From assembly GCF_902459465.1 (NCBI RefSeq), contig NC_047063.1, forward strand, positions 13,205,343 to 13,269,342: DNA of 64,000 nt, read 5' to 3'. Below are positions 1-11,105 of this stretch, piece after piece. The position numbers and the translations under genes were made by a program. Each line of letters begins with the position of its first letter. The stretch's first letter is position 1. Source of the stretch: Asterias rubens (taxonomy: Eukaryota; Echinodermata; Asteroidea; Forcipulatida; Asteriidae). Under the pieces are notes generated by a model, which worked only from the letters and a program-made list of their open reading frames with translations, was not told where the DNA came from and did no database searches.

Positions 1-43
1 GGTGAAATTCTACGATGAAGAAGGATTCAGTGCACTGAGGAAG
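1..43 (+). CDS. SSR4: SSR4 coding exon (partial at window edge)
   Basis: Base 1 ends a split or truncated codon; bases 2-43 read VKFYDEEGFSALRK. The exon ends in phase 0 at AAG|GTGAGT. Confidence 0.93.
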
Positions 44-3000
44 GTGAGTTATTGAATAGAAATTTCATAGACCGGTATGAAAAAAAGGGGAAGTTCTGTT
101 CTTATCTATCTCCCGAAGATTGTGTTGTTTGATCTTAGTATTCTCTAGAAGACAATCAAAGTATACTGATCGAAACGTAGTCTTGGTGCAAGACGTTTCT
201 CGTTCCCTTTTCACGCACACTGCGGCCAATTCACCGACAGCGCGCGCACCGACTCACCTGACTTATAGTCCACTCACCGCCCCGGAGAAACGTCTTGGTC
301 CGTGTACATGTTTGAGTTATGTGACCTCACATACATATTCAACGTCTGGGTCAACAAAATACTACGCACGCGCACAACTGGAAACAGACAAGCGGGCCAG
401 CCTGGTAACTTGCATGCACCCGACGTGTCGAGTAAAAGCCTCGCTGTATCATGCTACGGCGGGAACCCGGGGAAATATACACCATGTTCGTTTTGTTGCG
501 CATGCAAAGGCGATCACTGATCTTTATTTTATTATTAATTAGAGATCAGCGGTTGCGATCGATTGTTAGAGGGAAGAAATTGTCAGTCAATGAAAAAATA
601 CTATAACAATATTGCTGACCGCATCGGCAAGACTCGAGGAGTCGAGTGTTTTATTTGCAGATGAGAGAACTTGTAACTTGTATGGGTGTATTTGCACATT
701 ATTTCGAAAATAAAGAAAGATATCCTGCACGGCACAGTTGATCACAGTCGTTCGCCAAAATTTTCCTCCATTACATGTCGCGTCTAATTGTGGCCAAGTG
801 CGTGGGCAAAGGATATGTCTGACATGTACATGTACATGTACCTTCTTGTACACATGCACACAGTACACAACCGAATGCCAACGTGGTGTTGTGTCTGGGC
901 TTCTCATCTTCGCGAAGACGTGTCAAATTACTCATAGGCTTAGATATTTAATGGTGGTCGACCACCAGTTGATTTTGACCAAGCTGTGTGAGTATGATAC
1001 GGAAGTTTTGTATGCACATTCTGAATAAGAACTTTCAGGCACTGTGACCCTATAATTATTTTTACCTACAAAGTTACCCTTTGGACTAAGACTAAAAATG
1101 CCAGAAAATCCCATGTTCGTGTACATCGATCTATTTTTGTTAGCTCTGTTGTTAAACATCCTCATTCATAACATTTTTAGATTCCATTCCCCTCAATTAA
1201 TTGCACTTACAAAAATTCTCAAAATCTTCCCCAAAAACGTATTTTAGGGCAAACTAAAATTCGCACATCGTTCTACAGCAATCATGTTTACAAAAATTAA
1301 AAGACGAACCCAAATGTACAAGCCCACATCGTTCTACAGCAATCATGTTTACAAAAATTAAAAGACGAACCCAAAAAGCCCTACACACCAACTAACATAC
1401 GAGGAAGCATGGCTGTTTCTGGTTGCGTTGCACCGAAGACGTACAGATACAAGACTGTGGGAAATTATGCTGATACTGCTACGTCAGAGTTATGCAGGCC
1501 TAGCGCAGCACGGCATGGTTGGAATGTGCTCGGAATTTCCCGAGCGATCAGCAAACGGACCAAGATGTTTCTCCGGGCCGGTGAGTGGACTATAAGTCAG
1601 GTGAGTCGGTGCGCGCGCTGTCGGTGAATTGGCCGCGATGTGCGTGAAAAGGGAACGAGAAACGTCTTGCACCAAGACTAATCGAAACGTTGAGCAAACA
1701 ACAAACCAGCTCTTCTATACGCCACTGACCACTACTCACAAAAGAGATTTTTGTACATGGTGTCACCGCAAACCTTGTTTACACATCTTATTATTTAATG
1801 TGTGACTGTGTTTTTTATAATTGATACTGAACTCTTTAGCTGGGACAATTGTTTGTACACAAAAACATCTTCCGAACTGTACACTCGTTTAATCAAATCC
1901 TGTTTGATGCTAAGCTAAATTAAACCTTGCATCGTATTTTGTCTTAATTGTGTTGACTTTGGAGCTGCTGTTAGTGGCTTGCCAGAGGCACCTTGATTTG
2001 AGAGAGTTAATAATGTTGAACTGTTCAAAATAGATGTGTAATTTAAAAGATTTTGTTGGCACACCGTATACATACTTATCATCATCACTTTTTGAATAAA
2101 AAACAATTTTCATCCTTCAAAAAAATCCCTTCTGACTCCCCCAGTTATCAAAACCAAGTTGTACAGTTCTCGTTCCTTCGAATATGCAGCAGTTCATATA
2201 TTTACATCAGAACAATTCAAAACCTGAATGTCAGCATATCTTTTACCGTTTACTTTGTAAAACTGTTGATTTCCCCTTACAGCGCATAGGGACCTCACGG
2301 TGATGTATACTATATAAGAATAGTTTATTTTCATAATTATTACAGGCCATGAGAGCTGGGGACGATTCTACTAAAGTCAAGCCAGCCTTCACAATCAATG
2401 TCAATCATCAGGTAAGCTTAGACTTTGAGCTTTGAGGAAATCCGGACTTTCTTGACGACATTTGAATTGACTATGTCCTGAATTCATCATACATTAACAT
2501 AACACACAGGACATGTTTTTTGTCCCATCCGCAGGACAAATAAAAAATGGTCAACTGTCTTGCTTAAGTACACACGTTTCAAGAATGGGACTCGAGCCCA
2601 CACTCTAATAATCAGAAACACCAGAGTTTGAGTCTGGTGCGCTTGACCTCTCAGCAATAACCAGGCCTGATACTTCACGGAGGCAACAAAGGCGATTGCC
2701 TCCATGCTCTAGTAGAAATATGTAATTTCCTCATAGGGGGGTGCCCTTTACCGAGAAGAAAACGCCTTGGTGCCCTTGCCCTTTCAAAAACGAAACATAC
2801 AGGCCTGAATAACACACCATAACCTCCCTTGATATGACTTAGGACTTTCTAAAGCAGATTGACAGCTACATTGGTATCAAACTAAAACAAAGTCTGAAAA
2901 CAACATTCGGCTGTTGGAAGAACTAACAATATTTAATATGACCCGTTTTCCATCACCAATTCATACTTTGTTTTTCGATATTTGCAGGGAGTGTTTCACG

Positions 3001-3092
3001 GTCCAGTGGTAGGCACTGAAGTCATTGCATCCGTCCTGGCTGTCTTACTATGGTATTCTGCCTACCGAGCAAAGAGCAAGATTCAAGCCTAA
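1..3092 (+). CDS. SSR4: SSR4 / TRAP-delta, 3' part of gene (last three coding exons)
   Basis: Signal sequence receptor subunit delta is a single-pass ER membrane protein of the TRAP complex, which sits beside the Sec61 translocon and assists protein translocation. Joining exons 1-43, 2346-2411 and 2988-3092 gives 70 C-terminal residues in one frame with GT/AG borders. They begin VKFYDEEGFSALRK, matching the family's FDEE-S-LRKAQR segment. Next comes FTINVNHQG (family FTVSVDHRG), then a roughly 20-residue hydrophobic membrane segment (VIASVLAVLLWYSAY), and the end AKSKIQA, almost the vertebrate AKSHIQA terminus. The short basic cytosolic tail after the membrane segment is typical. The N-terminal signal peptide and most of the luminal domain lie upstream of the window. 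Identification is by recognised sequence pattern; I am very sure. Confidence 0.95.
178..1680. mobile_element. Mutator-like non-autonomous DNA transposon in SSR4 intron
   Basis: Bases 178-303 and 1555-1680 are inverted copies of one 126-bp sequence (TAGTCTTGGTGCAAGACG at the outer end) differing at only a handful of positions. ATCGAAACG flanks the element directly on both sides (169-177 and 1681-1689), a 9-bp target-site duplication. Long terminal inverted repeats plus a 9-bp duplication are the hallmark of Mutator-like elements. The 1.25-kb interior holds no transposase-like reading frame, so it looks non-autonomous. The repeats are GC-rich (for example GCGCGCGC) unlike their AT-rich surroundings. 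Confidence 0.8.
1262..1376 (+). repeat. Tandem duplication, about 62 bp, two copies
   Basis: The stretch from CACATCGTTCTACAGCAATC to ACGAACCCAAA occurs at 1262-1313 and again at 1325-1376 with no visible differences. It lies inside the Mutator-like element and looks recent. Confidence 0.85.
2346..2411 (+). CDS. SSR4: SSR4 coding exon
   Basis: 22 codons between TTACAG and CAG|GTAAGC, phase 0 at both ends: AMRAGDDSTKVKPAFTINVNHQ. This is the end of the luminal domain. Confidence 0.94.
2497..2662 (-). mobile_element. tRNA-Leu-derived SINE
   Basis: Read on the - strand, 2662 to 2581 resembles a tRNA-Leu: an A-box-like GCTGAGAGGTCAAGCGC, an anticodon arm CCAGA-CTCAAAC-TCTGG with CAA in the anticodon position, a long variable arm and a B-box-like GGGCTCGAGTCCC. 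It continues into a tail containing GTCCTGCGGATGGGAC, which I recall from echinoderm SINE tails. The acceptor stem is not intact, so this is a retroposon and not a working tRNA gene. Confidence 0.65.
2670..2812 (-). repeat. Dispersed repeat with GGGCACCCAA/GGAGGCAATCGCC blocks
   Basis: Blocks GGAGGCAATCGCC, AAAGGGCACCC and AAGGGCACCAAGGCA recur at 39500-39640 and 46300-46460, and partly at 49280-49420, on the opposite strand. The arrangement is the same, so this is a dispersed repeat of unknown class. Confidence 0.6.
2988..3092 (+). CDS. SSR4: SSR4 last coding exon with stop codon
   Basis: After TTTGCAG, 34 codons and a TAA stop at 3090-3092. The exon encodes the membrane segment and the AKSKIQA terminus. 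Confidence 0.95.
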   Translation, partial: GVFHGPVVGTEVIASVLAVLLWYSAYRAKSKIQA

Positions 3093-3240
3093 ATCAATCT
3101 CACAATCTCAGCCTTTTTTTGTTTTAAAAATTCTTTCCCAGATTACAAATAAAATGTTTTTTGTTTCAATGAAAACAATTCTTATGGGGTTCAGATTAAG
3201 TTTGATTAAGAATAAAATAAAATTACGCATTGAAGAATAG
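3093..3240 (+). terminator. SSR4: SSR4 3' UTR with polyadenylation signals
   Basis: Canonical AATAAA hexamers occur at 3148-3153, 3211-3216 and 3216-3221, 56-130 bases after the stop codon. This spacing is plausible for a short 3' UTR. Which signal is used cannot be told from sequence alone. Confidence 0.6.
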
Positions 3241-3535
3241 GTGAAGCCAAGTTGCAGATTTCTATGATTTGCATGGCCATGTAGTTTGGCAGTGTTATGA
3301 TTAAGGTTCACAACCACCAAAGCCTATTTGTCACGGAAATTGGTCTCTGAATGTCGCAGAGTTTTCTTCAAGTAATTTTTGAGTCATACTTGTGAATCAT
3401 TGATAAAAATGTCTTTGTTAAAATGGACAAGTGCTTGATTTGGAAAAAATAATTGTTGGTTAATTTCTGCCGCTTTGTAAAGTTTGTCCCCTTGTCATAG
3501 ATCACTAGAATGAATTATTTAAACTATTAAAAAGC

Positions 3536-3661
3536 AGGGTCCAATTTCATGACTCTGCTTACTGTGGAACTCTGTGCTTATGGCCTTGATAGAGATATGT
3601 GCTTCAATGGCACCATTAGCACAAAATTTTGTGGTAAGCAGATTCATGAAATTGAACCCAG
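3536..3661. mobile_element. Short hairpin MITE, GGGTCCAATTTCAT family
   Basis: The left end GGGTCCAATTTCATGACTCTGCTTAC pairs with the right end GTAAGCAGATTCATGAAATTGAACCC. Related elements are at 32522-32745, 50036-50280, 62462-62653 and 63507-63803. Confidence 0.7.
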
Positions 3662-3870
3662 GACAGAATTCAGTTGAAAGGTATTAAGTCAAGATCCCTA
3701 CTTTTGGTATGTTTCTTTATTCTCTAAGAACCCAATGATCTGGAAGTTTTTACCTAGACTTGTTTTCTAAATGTCCTTTACAAATAATCCATGGACCAGT
3801 TTACGATATGCAACACATTTTCACCAGCCTGTTTTAAATATTTGTGGCATTCTCTTCGGGTGTAATTTTC

Positions 3871-3926
3871 CAATAAAACATGGAGAACATGAGTTTTTCC
3901 AATAAAACATGGAGAACATGAGTTTT
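3871..3926 (+). repeat. Tandem duplication of about 28 bp
   Basis: TCCAATAAAACATGGAGAAC and the following ATGAGTTTT occur twice back to back. Confidence 0.85.
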
Positions 3927-4019
3927 GTTTTTCAATTGCTTGTCAGTTTGTGAAGTACGCTTTAGGATAGAGTTTTTTACCCCTCTGCCATATAATATTA
4001 CGCATTGATTTAAAAGACG

Positions 4020-4640
4020 AGAGAGGGACCTGTCACACAAACGGCTAATGACTGAAACAGTTGCTCCGATAAACACTCCAGAGTATAGAGTGCGAACCAA
4101 TGAAATATTTACAACCGAGGTGGCTGCTAAATTGAACACTTAGGAAATCTCGTCACATAAAGAACCAAGTATAAAATGGCTGTCACTAAAATCCTATGGA
4201 CATTTTAAACAGTTGCTCCGATGAACATTCGGCTTTAAACTGCCTGCCTCTTAAACACAGAATGACTGAAACGATTGCTCCCGGTGAACACTGAGGTGGA
4301 GAACGCCGCGTATAAATAGCTGGTTACTAAAAATTACCAAAGACTGAGACAGTTGCTGAAATGAACACACTGGGAGGGGGACCACCAAGAATAAAGTACT
4401 TGTCACATAAATGACTACAGACTGAAACAGTTGCTCCGATAAAAACTGGAGAAGTGCCCATCACTGAAACATTAACAACCAAAATGGTTGCTCAACTGAA
4501 CACTTATGAAAGCACCGAGTATAACAATGCTTGTCACATAAAAGACTTATGACTGAAACAATGAACACTTGGAGAAACGCACCAAGTATAAAATGCCTGT
4601 CACTAAATTACTAATGACACAGTTCTGAATTATACTCCAG
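4020..4640 (+). repeat. Degenerate tandem array with GACTGAAACAGTTGCTCCGAT motif
   Basis: Two phrases alternate at irregular spacing: GACTGAAACAGTTGCTC(C)GAT-AACAC and AAGTATAAAAT(G)GCTGTCACTAAA. I count about six recognisable rounds of roughly 100 bp, all diverged. Nothing suggests coding. This is probably an old satellite or minisatellite block. Confidence 0.6.
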
Positions 4641-5630
4641 GGTGGGGGGGGGAGGGGGGGAGAATCACCATCTTGTCAAACAAGACATTTGTGATATTGC
4701 TCTCTATCGTAAACACTTTACTCCATGCCACGTATCCTACTGTTCAATAAATATCTCAGTTGGATCACGCAAATATATATCAAGATTTCTTTAATGTTAT
4801 TCAGTCTGAGACAAGACAGAAATCAATGTAGTTCACCCTAAAAATATCAGCACTTCGAAAATTTACATATAATCAAAATCCCTAATTAAGGCCTTCCAGC
4901 GATTAATTTTGTTAAATATAATTACTTGATTTAAGAAATTACACATGATGTGAGAGTGGTATTATAATGAAAAGGTTTTCATCATTTCAAATTTGTTTAC
5001 ACGTTGAGAGTGGTTAATAGGTCCAGTATAATTCAAGATTCAGTTCAAAGACTACTTTTCAATAATAATAAACAATGAAGACCCTTTTTATAAACAATAC
5101 AAAAAGCATACCTTGAAAGAAAAAAAATCACAAATTGCATACTCGGTTTGATAATATAATATGTATATATATATATAAAAAAGCAGCGAAATGAAAAGGG
5201 GGGGGGGGACATAAAGATATCGGCCATTTTACTTTGTACATATAAAGGCACATTGTGCGTAATTACAAAACCAGCTTTTCTGAAATCAATTTGAACAATA
5301 CAGTATTGGCATTCACACAGAAGGGTTGACGTTGAGGTGATTCAGAATTTTCCAGATTTTGTTATCCTTGAAAATTAATCGGTTCACACACTTGTACTTC
5401 GGTTCACACACAGCAGGGAATTGCGTGACAACCAAAACCACCTTTTCCCTCACATAATATGCATATACAAAAAAGTTGTTCTGTTCTAATAAAGACAACC
5501 ACTACATACACCAAAAGATTCTCAATTTATGTAGTTTGGATAGTGTGATGTCAAAATAAAACCGACTTAGGTAATACATGCATGGAAAACTCATGATTCA
5601 ATTCAGTGATTTGTGAATTTGAGCCCTATT

Positions 5631-5811
5631 AAAGACCCGGTCACACAGGCCCCGATAACGAGAACGAAAACGACAATGATGAAAATGCACGCCCTCCCTT
5701 GGTTGAATGAGCATTGGCGTATTATGCATGGAGCATTTCAACCAATCGAGGGCATGCATTTTTATCAATCTTGTTTTCGTTCTCGTTATCGGGGCCTGTG
5801 ACCGGGCCTTT
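5631..5811. mobile_element. MITE with about 43-bp terminal inverted repeats (CCCGATAACGAGAACG family)
   Basis: AAAGACCCGGTCACACAGGC followed by CCCGATAACGAGAACGAAAACGA is matched in reverse complement at 5772-5811. The core includes TTGGTTGAATG / CATTTCAACCAA, extending the hairpin inward. A diverged relative is at 56518-56681. Confidence 0.8.
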
Positions 5812-7181
5812 ACACTCACTTTCCATGGGTACAGGGCAATACTAGTTCATATCATTAAAGTCACCTGGAAGTGGTATTTTGTCAAAATAAAGCTTTTGTC
5901 ACTAAAATATGTGTCCTGGTGAGTAAAATATGAATAAACAGTTAACTAAGGTTCTAAAAAATTAGTTTCCATTTTATTTACAAATTTAAAAGTAGGCCCG
6001 ACCCGAGAGGGTGCTGTTCGTGACGTCAATCGAGGCGCGATATTTCGGATTCTCGAAGCACAGCGCTGGAAAAGACGTCGGACCGGACCAATTTGCAAAC
6101 TGACCCCATCTTTAGTTGTTTTGTTTAATCCAGCAGCAATACACCTGGTCAACATTGCCGGAAAAATGTAAGAAAAAAACTTGTTTTTGAAACGTACAAA
6201 CTCACGACTAGGATGGCATGTACTTGCACGTACGTGTGTTTGATGTTAGATCGAGGCAAAGTCTGCCTCGATTGACGTCACAAAAGGTGGAGTCACCCCC
6301 AAAATAACTTTTTTTTTAACATAATAATCGTTACAAACAACTACTTAAAATATTTTTTTATTGTTCATAAACATTATACTCTAATGTTTGAAGGAAAAGG
6401 CTTTTTTATTTCCAGGTGACTTTAATATTCACATCATTTCATATTTATTCATGCTCAATCATATAAAAGTCAAATTTAATATAAATTTATGCAGTCTCCC
6501 TCTCCGAACCTTCTTCCAAACACACACAAAAAACAGGAGCACTTTTCCTCTATCTTAAACCTCTCCATTCTAGAGCAAGTTTGACGTCTAACCCTGGTAG
6601 ACTATTGACCACCATGCAGCTATTGGAGACCAGTTTTGGGAAACTATGACCATGTGAAATTTGTTTACGATAGGTGTGGCCTCGTACATTCTTTGGCTAG
6701 TATGGCAGGCAAGATACTGTACAGGTTCTGGTCATATGAGAAAGTTGACATTGTGTCATAATTTCCACATAAATCTAAGAGTTACGAAAGTAAAGCTTGA
6801 CAAGTTTTAAGATGTGCCCCATTTCATCATATCAAAAGTTGATAAAAATTGGACAGTGCAATCTCCATAAAATATAAGATTTTATGTTTTCTTCCATTGA
6901 GCTGTGTACAAATCATGCCTGCAGGTAGTCCGCAGCCTTGCGTCCAGGCTAGCTGGCTCTTTTAGTAACATGTGATGTCACAGGTCACATCGTCAATAGG
7001 TGGCAGCAGATATCCCATTCATCAGAAATCCATTGTTCACATACTTATAGACCTTTCTTTTTTTATCGTCACAGCCAAAACTAAAAAGTTGTTGGTCATT
7101 ATCTCAAAAAACACCTGGATTTACCAGGTAGGAGGGCTGCAAACATGTGTCCCAAAAAATTGCTATTGTTTTTTTTGTTAA

Positions 7182-7340
7182 CATAGTGTGGACTGAGAAC
7201 AAAAGAAATCCACATAATGAGGAACTTGAAGTGCTATGTGGACTTTAACATGTACACACAGTGTTTTTGTTCACAGTGTTGATCGAAGAACATGTTGCCT
7301 CTAAAGTGCATAGAACAAAGGAATGTCCAGAGAGTGTATA
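7182..7340. repeat. Dispersed repeat containing GTGTGGACT/AATCCACATAATGAGGAAC
   Basis: Shares ordered blocks (AGTGTGGACT, AATCCACATAAT, AGGAAC, AGAA-AAAGGAATG) with 52597-52770, so this is a diverged dispersed repeat. Confidence 0.45.
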
Positions 7341-9042
7341 CAACACAGATATACTTGTGTTTCAAATTGTTCCAAAATCATATAGTGAACACCTTAGATG
7401 CACTGAAATCAACCATTAGTAAGCGTCAAACTTCAGAGGAACTTTGAAAGCACTCCCATTTGCCCGAGTTGCTCCTATCTTCACAATAAGTCTCAATGCC
7501 CAATACCTAAACTCATAACCCTTTATCTATAAACTAACTATTTTGGTTACATAAAAAGCTATATCACTACTTATCCATTAGTGAGCATGCTGAGTACAAA
7601 AATACACCTCTACTATACTACTTTACAATATACTCAAAATACAAATCAAAGTATATTCTTGAGCAGAAATACTGTTTTACATTTCAATAGACATATTTTC
7701 ATTCTTCTTTTTCTTTTCAATTGAGAAAATTACAGGCATATATAACATGATTTGTTCAAATTGCTATACGTCTGTTTAATATATAGTATATATCGCATCA
7801 TGATAACATGCTATATCAAAAAATTTGTCCGAAAGAAACATGATCATGTAACTAAATACATTCAGTCCCCTTTGATTTGTCAACATGGCTGACTTGATAG
7901 AAAGAGTTAATAAAAAAAATTTGTTTGCACGCAAAGTCCCTCTGTACTTTCTATCTGTAATTTGAAGTATAAAAAAAAAAAAAAATTGATTACAGCGTCA
8001 TACATGTCATATAAAAACCAAGGAGCATATGGAAGGCATTTTCCTTTTGGTTGGAGTAGGGTGATACTGTATGAATAGGAGCTGATTTGCAAACTGCTAC
8101 CTGTCATGTACAGTTAAAAGAAATAATAATTTCATGATTATTTTACACAAATTCATTTTTAAGTTGTCATTGATGAATTTTTTTATTTTCTTATAAAGTT
8201 CTTGATTTGATTTAAACCTTATTGGTTACTTGTACGTTTTAATTGTCAGTGTTTTTTGGAGGGCAGAAAAATGTGCTGTGAGACCTTTGTGTTGCAAGAC
8301 TTACACAGGCTATTGGTTGTCGAGGTATGAACACAGTTTTAAAAAGCCCTTCCACTGATTTATTTATCACATGTACATGTACAGCTTCTTCAATTTTCAC
8401 CTTTCTATCCCCAACCAGCTACCCTGCTTTAATCCACTTACACTAAGCACATTTTTAAAATTATCACTTGTTTTTACAGCTAATCTGGTTTAGTCTTAGT
8501 TTACTGGCCTCGATACAAACCAAAACGTAGTGGTCGATAATAATTTGTTTATTTAAATTGTCAAATAAAATAAATCTGTTTACTTCCATCTCATTCAAGT
8601 TGTTAGTCGTGTTAGTTTCTCTCTTCCGTCGTTAAAAATACGAACAAAACTTCTAGTCAAAATAAACTGTTTTTTTTGTAACACCAGTATACCTGTTTCT
8701 GTTTGTTGTGCTGTGAAATAGCCTTTGAGAACGACTCTGCTAGGGTCGAAACGTCAGGCCGCTAACTATTTTTTCGTTATGGGATTATGATAAGATCACA
8801 GGCCTCACACGTCACTCAATCAAATAACTTCTTACAAAAGATCAGGATTTACTAATCTAAAACAGCAGTCCGCCAACTTTTAGGCTTGCAACCCATTGAA
8901 AATGTCAGGCATGATCGCAACCAACCTCCTGCCAAGCGAGATAGAGTAATACAAACAGATTAATCTTGAAATATGGGTCATTTATAAAAGTAGTTTTGCA
9001 TTATTAGAAATATTTATTAGTTAATGATCAAAAGTGTTTTAA

Positions 9043-9417
9043 AGACACTGGACACAATTGGTAATTGTCAAAGACCAGTCTTCTCACTTGGTGTATGCAC
9101 AAAATAAACCTGTGAAATTTGAGCTCAATTGGTCGTCCAAGTTGCGAGCTAATAAATGGGGAAAAAACACCCTTGTCACACGAAGTTGTGTGCTTTCAGA
9201 TGCTTGATTTGGGACCTTAAAATCTAATTCCGAGGTCTCAAAATCAAATACAAATATTTTAGTGGAAAATTACTTCTTTCTCAAAAACTATGTTACTACA
9301 GAGGGAGCCATTTCTCACAATGTTTTTTACTATCAACAACTCGCCATTGCTCGTTACCAAGTGTGTTTTTATGCTACCAATTATTTTGAGTAATTACCAA
9401 TAGTGTCCAGTGCCTTT
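9043..9417 (+). mobile_element. TTAA-flanked hairpin element, family A
   Basis: Begins AGACACTGGACACAATTGGTAATT and ends GTAATTACCAATAGTGTCCAGTGCCT; TTAA stands on both sides. The interior carries the family landmarks: ACTTGGTGTAT, ACCTGTGAAATTTGAGCTCA, TTGCGAGCTAATAA, CACACGAAGTTGTGTGCTTTCAGATGC and AGAGGGAGCC. It has no coding capacity. Confidence 0.85.
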
Positions 9418-9708
9418 TTAAAGATCAAAAGCGTTTTAACAAATTTAATTTACAGCATCTCTGGCAGAGTTTGACCTGAATATTTTTCACGACCCATAGT
9501 TTGCGGACTGTTGATCTAAAACAATTGACCTGAGACTGAAGACAGGTCAAAAGAGTCAGTGTACTAAACTCAATTTATAAAAATTAAGAAAATCTGGTCA
9601 ATGTATCGTTGACTTTGTTTCTGCCAGCAAAAACAAAGTTCTTGTAAGAAACATATCTGATATATACATGTGTATTTTCCTATAAAGATTTGTTGCCACA
9701 AAGCACAC

Positions 9709-9973
9709 ATCCCAGGTCGAAATTCCAGTTGAACCTAGTTAAACTGGAACTAGTTGAAACCAGTTGATAAACTAGTTAAACACAGTTAAAACCAGTTGGT
9801 TTAATATGGAAAATGGACAGAAACCAACTGGTTTATAATTTCAACCTAGTTGAACACAGTTAAACCTAGTCCAAACCAGTTGGTTAATATGGAAAATGGA
9901 CGAGTTTGGTCACTTTCCAGTTGAACCAGTTGACCCCAGTTAACTAGGTTCAACTGGAATTTTGACCTGGGAT
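9709..9973. mobile_element. MITE built of CAGTTGAAC/CTAGTTAA repeats
   Basis: The ends ATCCCAGGTCGAAATTCCAG.. and ..CTGGAATTTTGACCTGGGAT are inverted copies. The interior consists almost wholly of ACCAGTTG, CTAGTTAA and GTTGAAC words in both orientations. A TTAATATGGAAAATGGAC block occurs twice. Confidence 0.75.
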
Positions 9974-10240
9974 ACGTATCAATATAAAGTAAAATTTTGA
10001 CCTCTTCCTTGTGACAAAAGGCACACAAAAATACAGGGCACACACTGAACATCATTTTTCCTTTTTTACTCCCATTGGAAAAAAACTTAGGATTCTACCC
10101 ATTTGTATCTGTGGACATGGAGTATTTTAACAGGCACTAGAATTTTAACACGTATCTACAGAGCAGTTTCCAAACTACCGTGTTGGATGATATAAACATT
10201 CATATCTGTAACAGTGCAAGTCGATATAGTAAAGAATTAA

Positions 10241-10527
10241 AGGAACACGTTGCCTTGGATCGGACGAGTTGGTCTATAAAAAGCGTTTGTAACCGTTTTT
10301 TTTTTATAAAATGCATATGGTTGGTAAGATGTTTTAAAAGTAGAATACAATGATCCACACAAATTTGCCTCAAAATTGTGTGGTTTTCCTTTACTGTGCA
10401 AACTAACACGGTCGGCCAGTTATGGGAGTCAAAAATTTGACTCCCATAAATGGCCGACTGTGTTAGTCGACGAGGTAAAAGAAAAACCGTGCAATTTAGA
10501 GGCATGTTTGTGTGGCAACGTGTTCTT
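10241..10527. mobile_element. TTAA-flanked hairpin element, family D
   Basis: Ends AGGAACACGTTGCC and GGCAACGTGTTCTT lie between TTAA tetranucleotides. An inner palindrome (GGTCGGCCAGTTATGGGAGTC / GACTCCCATAAATGGCCGAC) around 10411-10460 folds the element into a near-complete hairpin. Confidence 0.75.
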
Positions 10528-10740
10528 TTAAAATTTGTCTTTGTACAGACGTAATATTTGGTCCTTGGGGGAAAAAGTAGCAACACTTTATCGTGTACAA
10601 GGGCTGAACATAATATCCACACAGTGAAAGCTCTCATAATAGACTTTTCATGCCTCATTATTAACAGCCTTCTGTAAAACAATATTTTTTTCCAGAAGGG
10701 CGAACAAATCTGAAAGACTTTTAATAAGTCTGGTCAATAA

Positions 10741-11101
10741 AGGCACTAGACATGTTTGGCAACTTTCACAGACCAGTATATTTTCACTAGGTGTATCCCA
10801 ACATACATAAAATAACAAATCTGTGAACATTTTGACTCATTTGGTTATAGTTGCAAGAGAATAATGAAAGAAGAAGAAAAAAACATTCTTGCACAAGTTT
10901 GTGTGCTTTCAGATGCATAATAAAAGGCTTCAGGCCTGAAGTCTTCTAATATTTGAGTGAGAAATTACCTGTTTCTCAAATACTATGTTACTTCAAAAGG
11001 AAGCCATTTCTCACAATGTTTTATACTGCCAATAGCTCTCCATTGTTCGTTACCAGGTTTTCATGCGAACAATGATTAATTACCCATATTGTCCAGTGCC
11101 T
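10741..11101 (+). mobile_element. TTAA-type hairpin element, family A, GCTTCAGGCCTGAAG subtype
   Basis: Begins AGGCACTAGACATGTTTGG and ends CATATTGTCCAGTGCCT. The central palindrome GCTTCAGGCCTGAAGTC replaces the GAGACCTCAAA palindrome of other copies. Its right border TTAA (11102-11105) is also the left border of the next copy. Confidence 0.8.
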
Positions 11102-11105
11102 TTAA

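Noticed and set aside
120..542. 140-codon frame near the left edge
   Set aside because: It overlaps the terminal repeat of the Mutator-like element; the same peptide appears in reverse orientation at 1490-1675, as expected for an inverted repeat.
2581..2662. Functional tRNA-Leu gene
   Set aside because: The acceptor stem does not pair, the B-box is degenerate and a SINE tail follows.
10200..10682. 160-codon frame on the - strand
   Set aside because: It runs through a TTAA-flanked hairpin element and low-complexity T-runs and shows no protein pattern.
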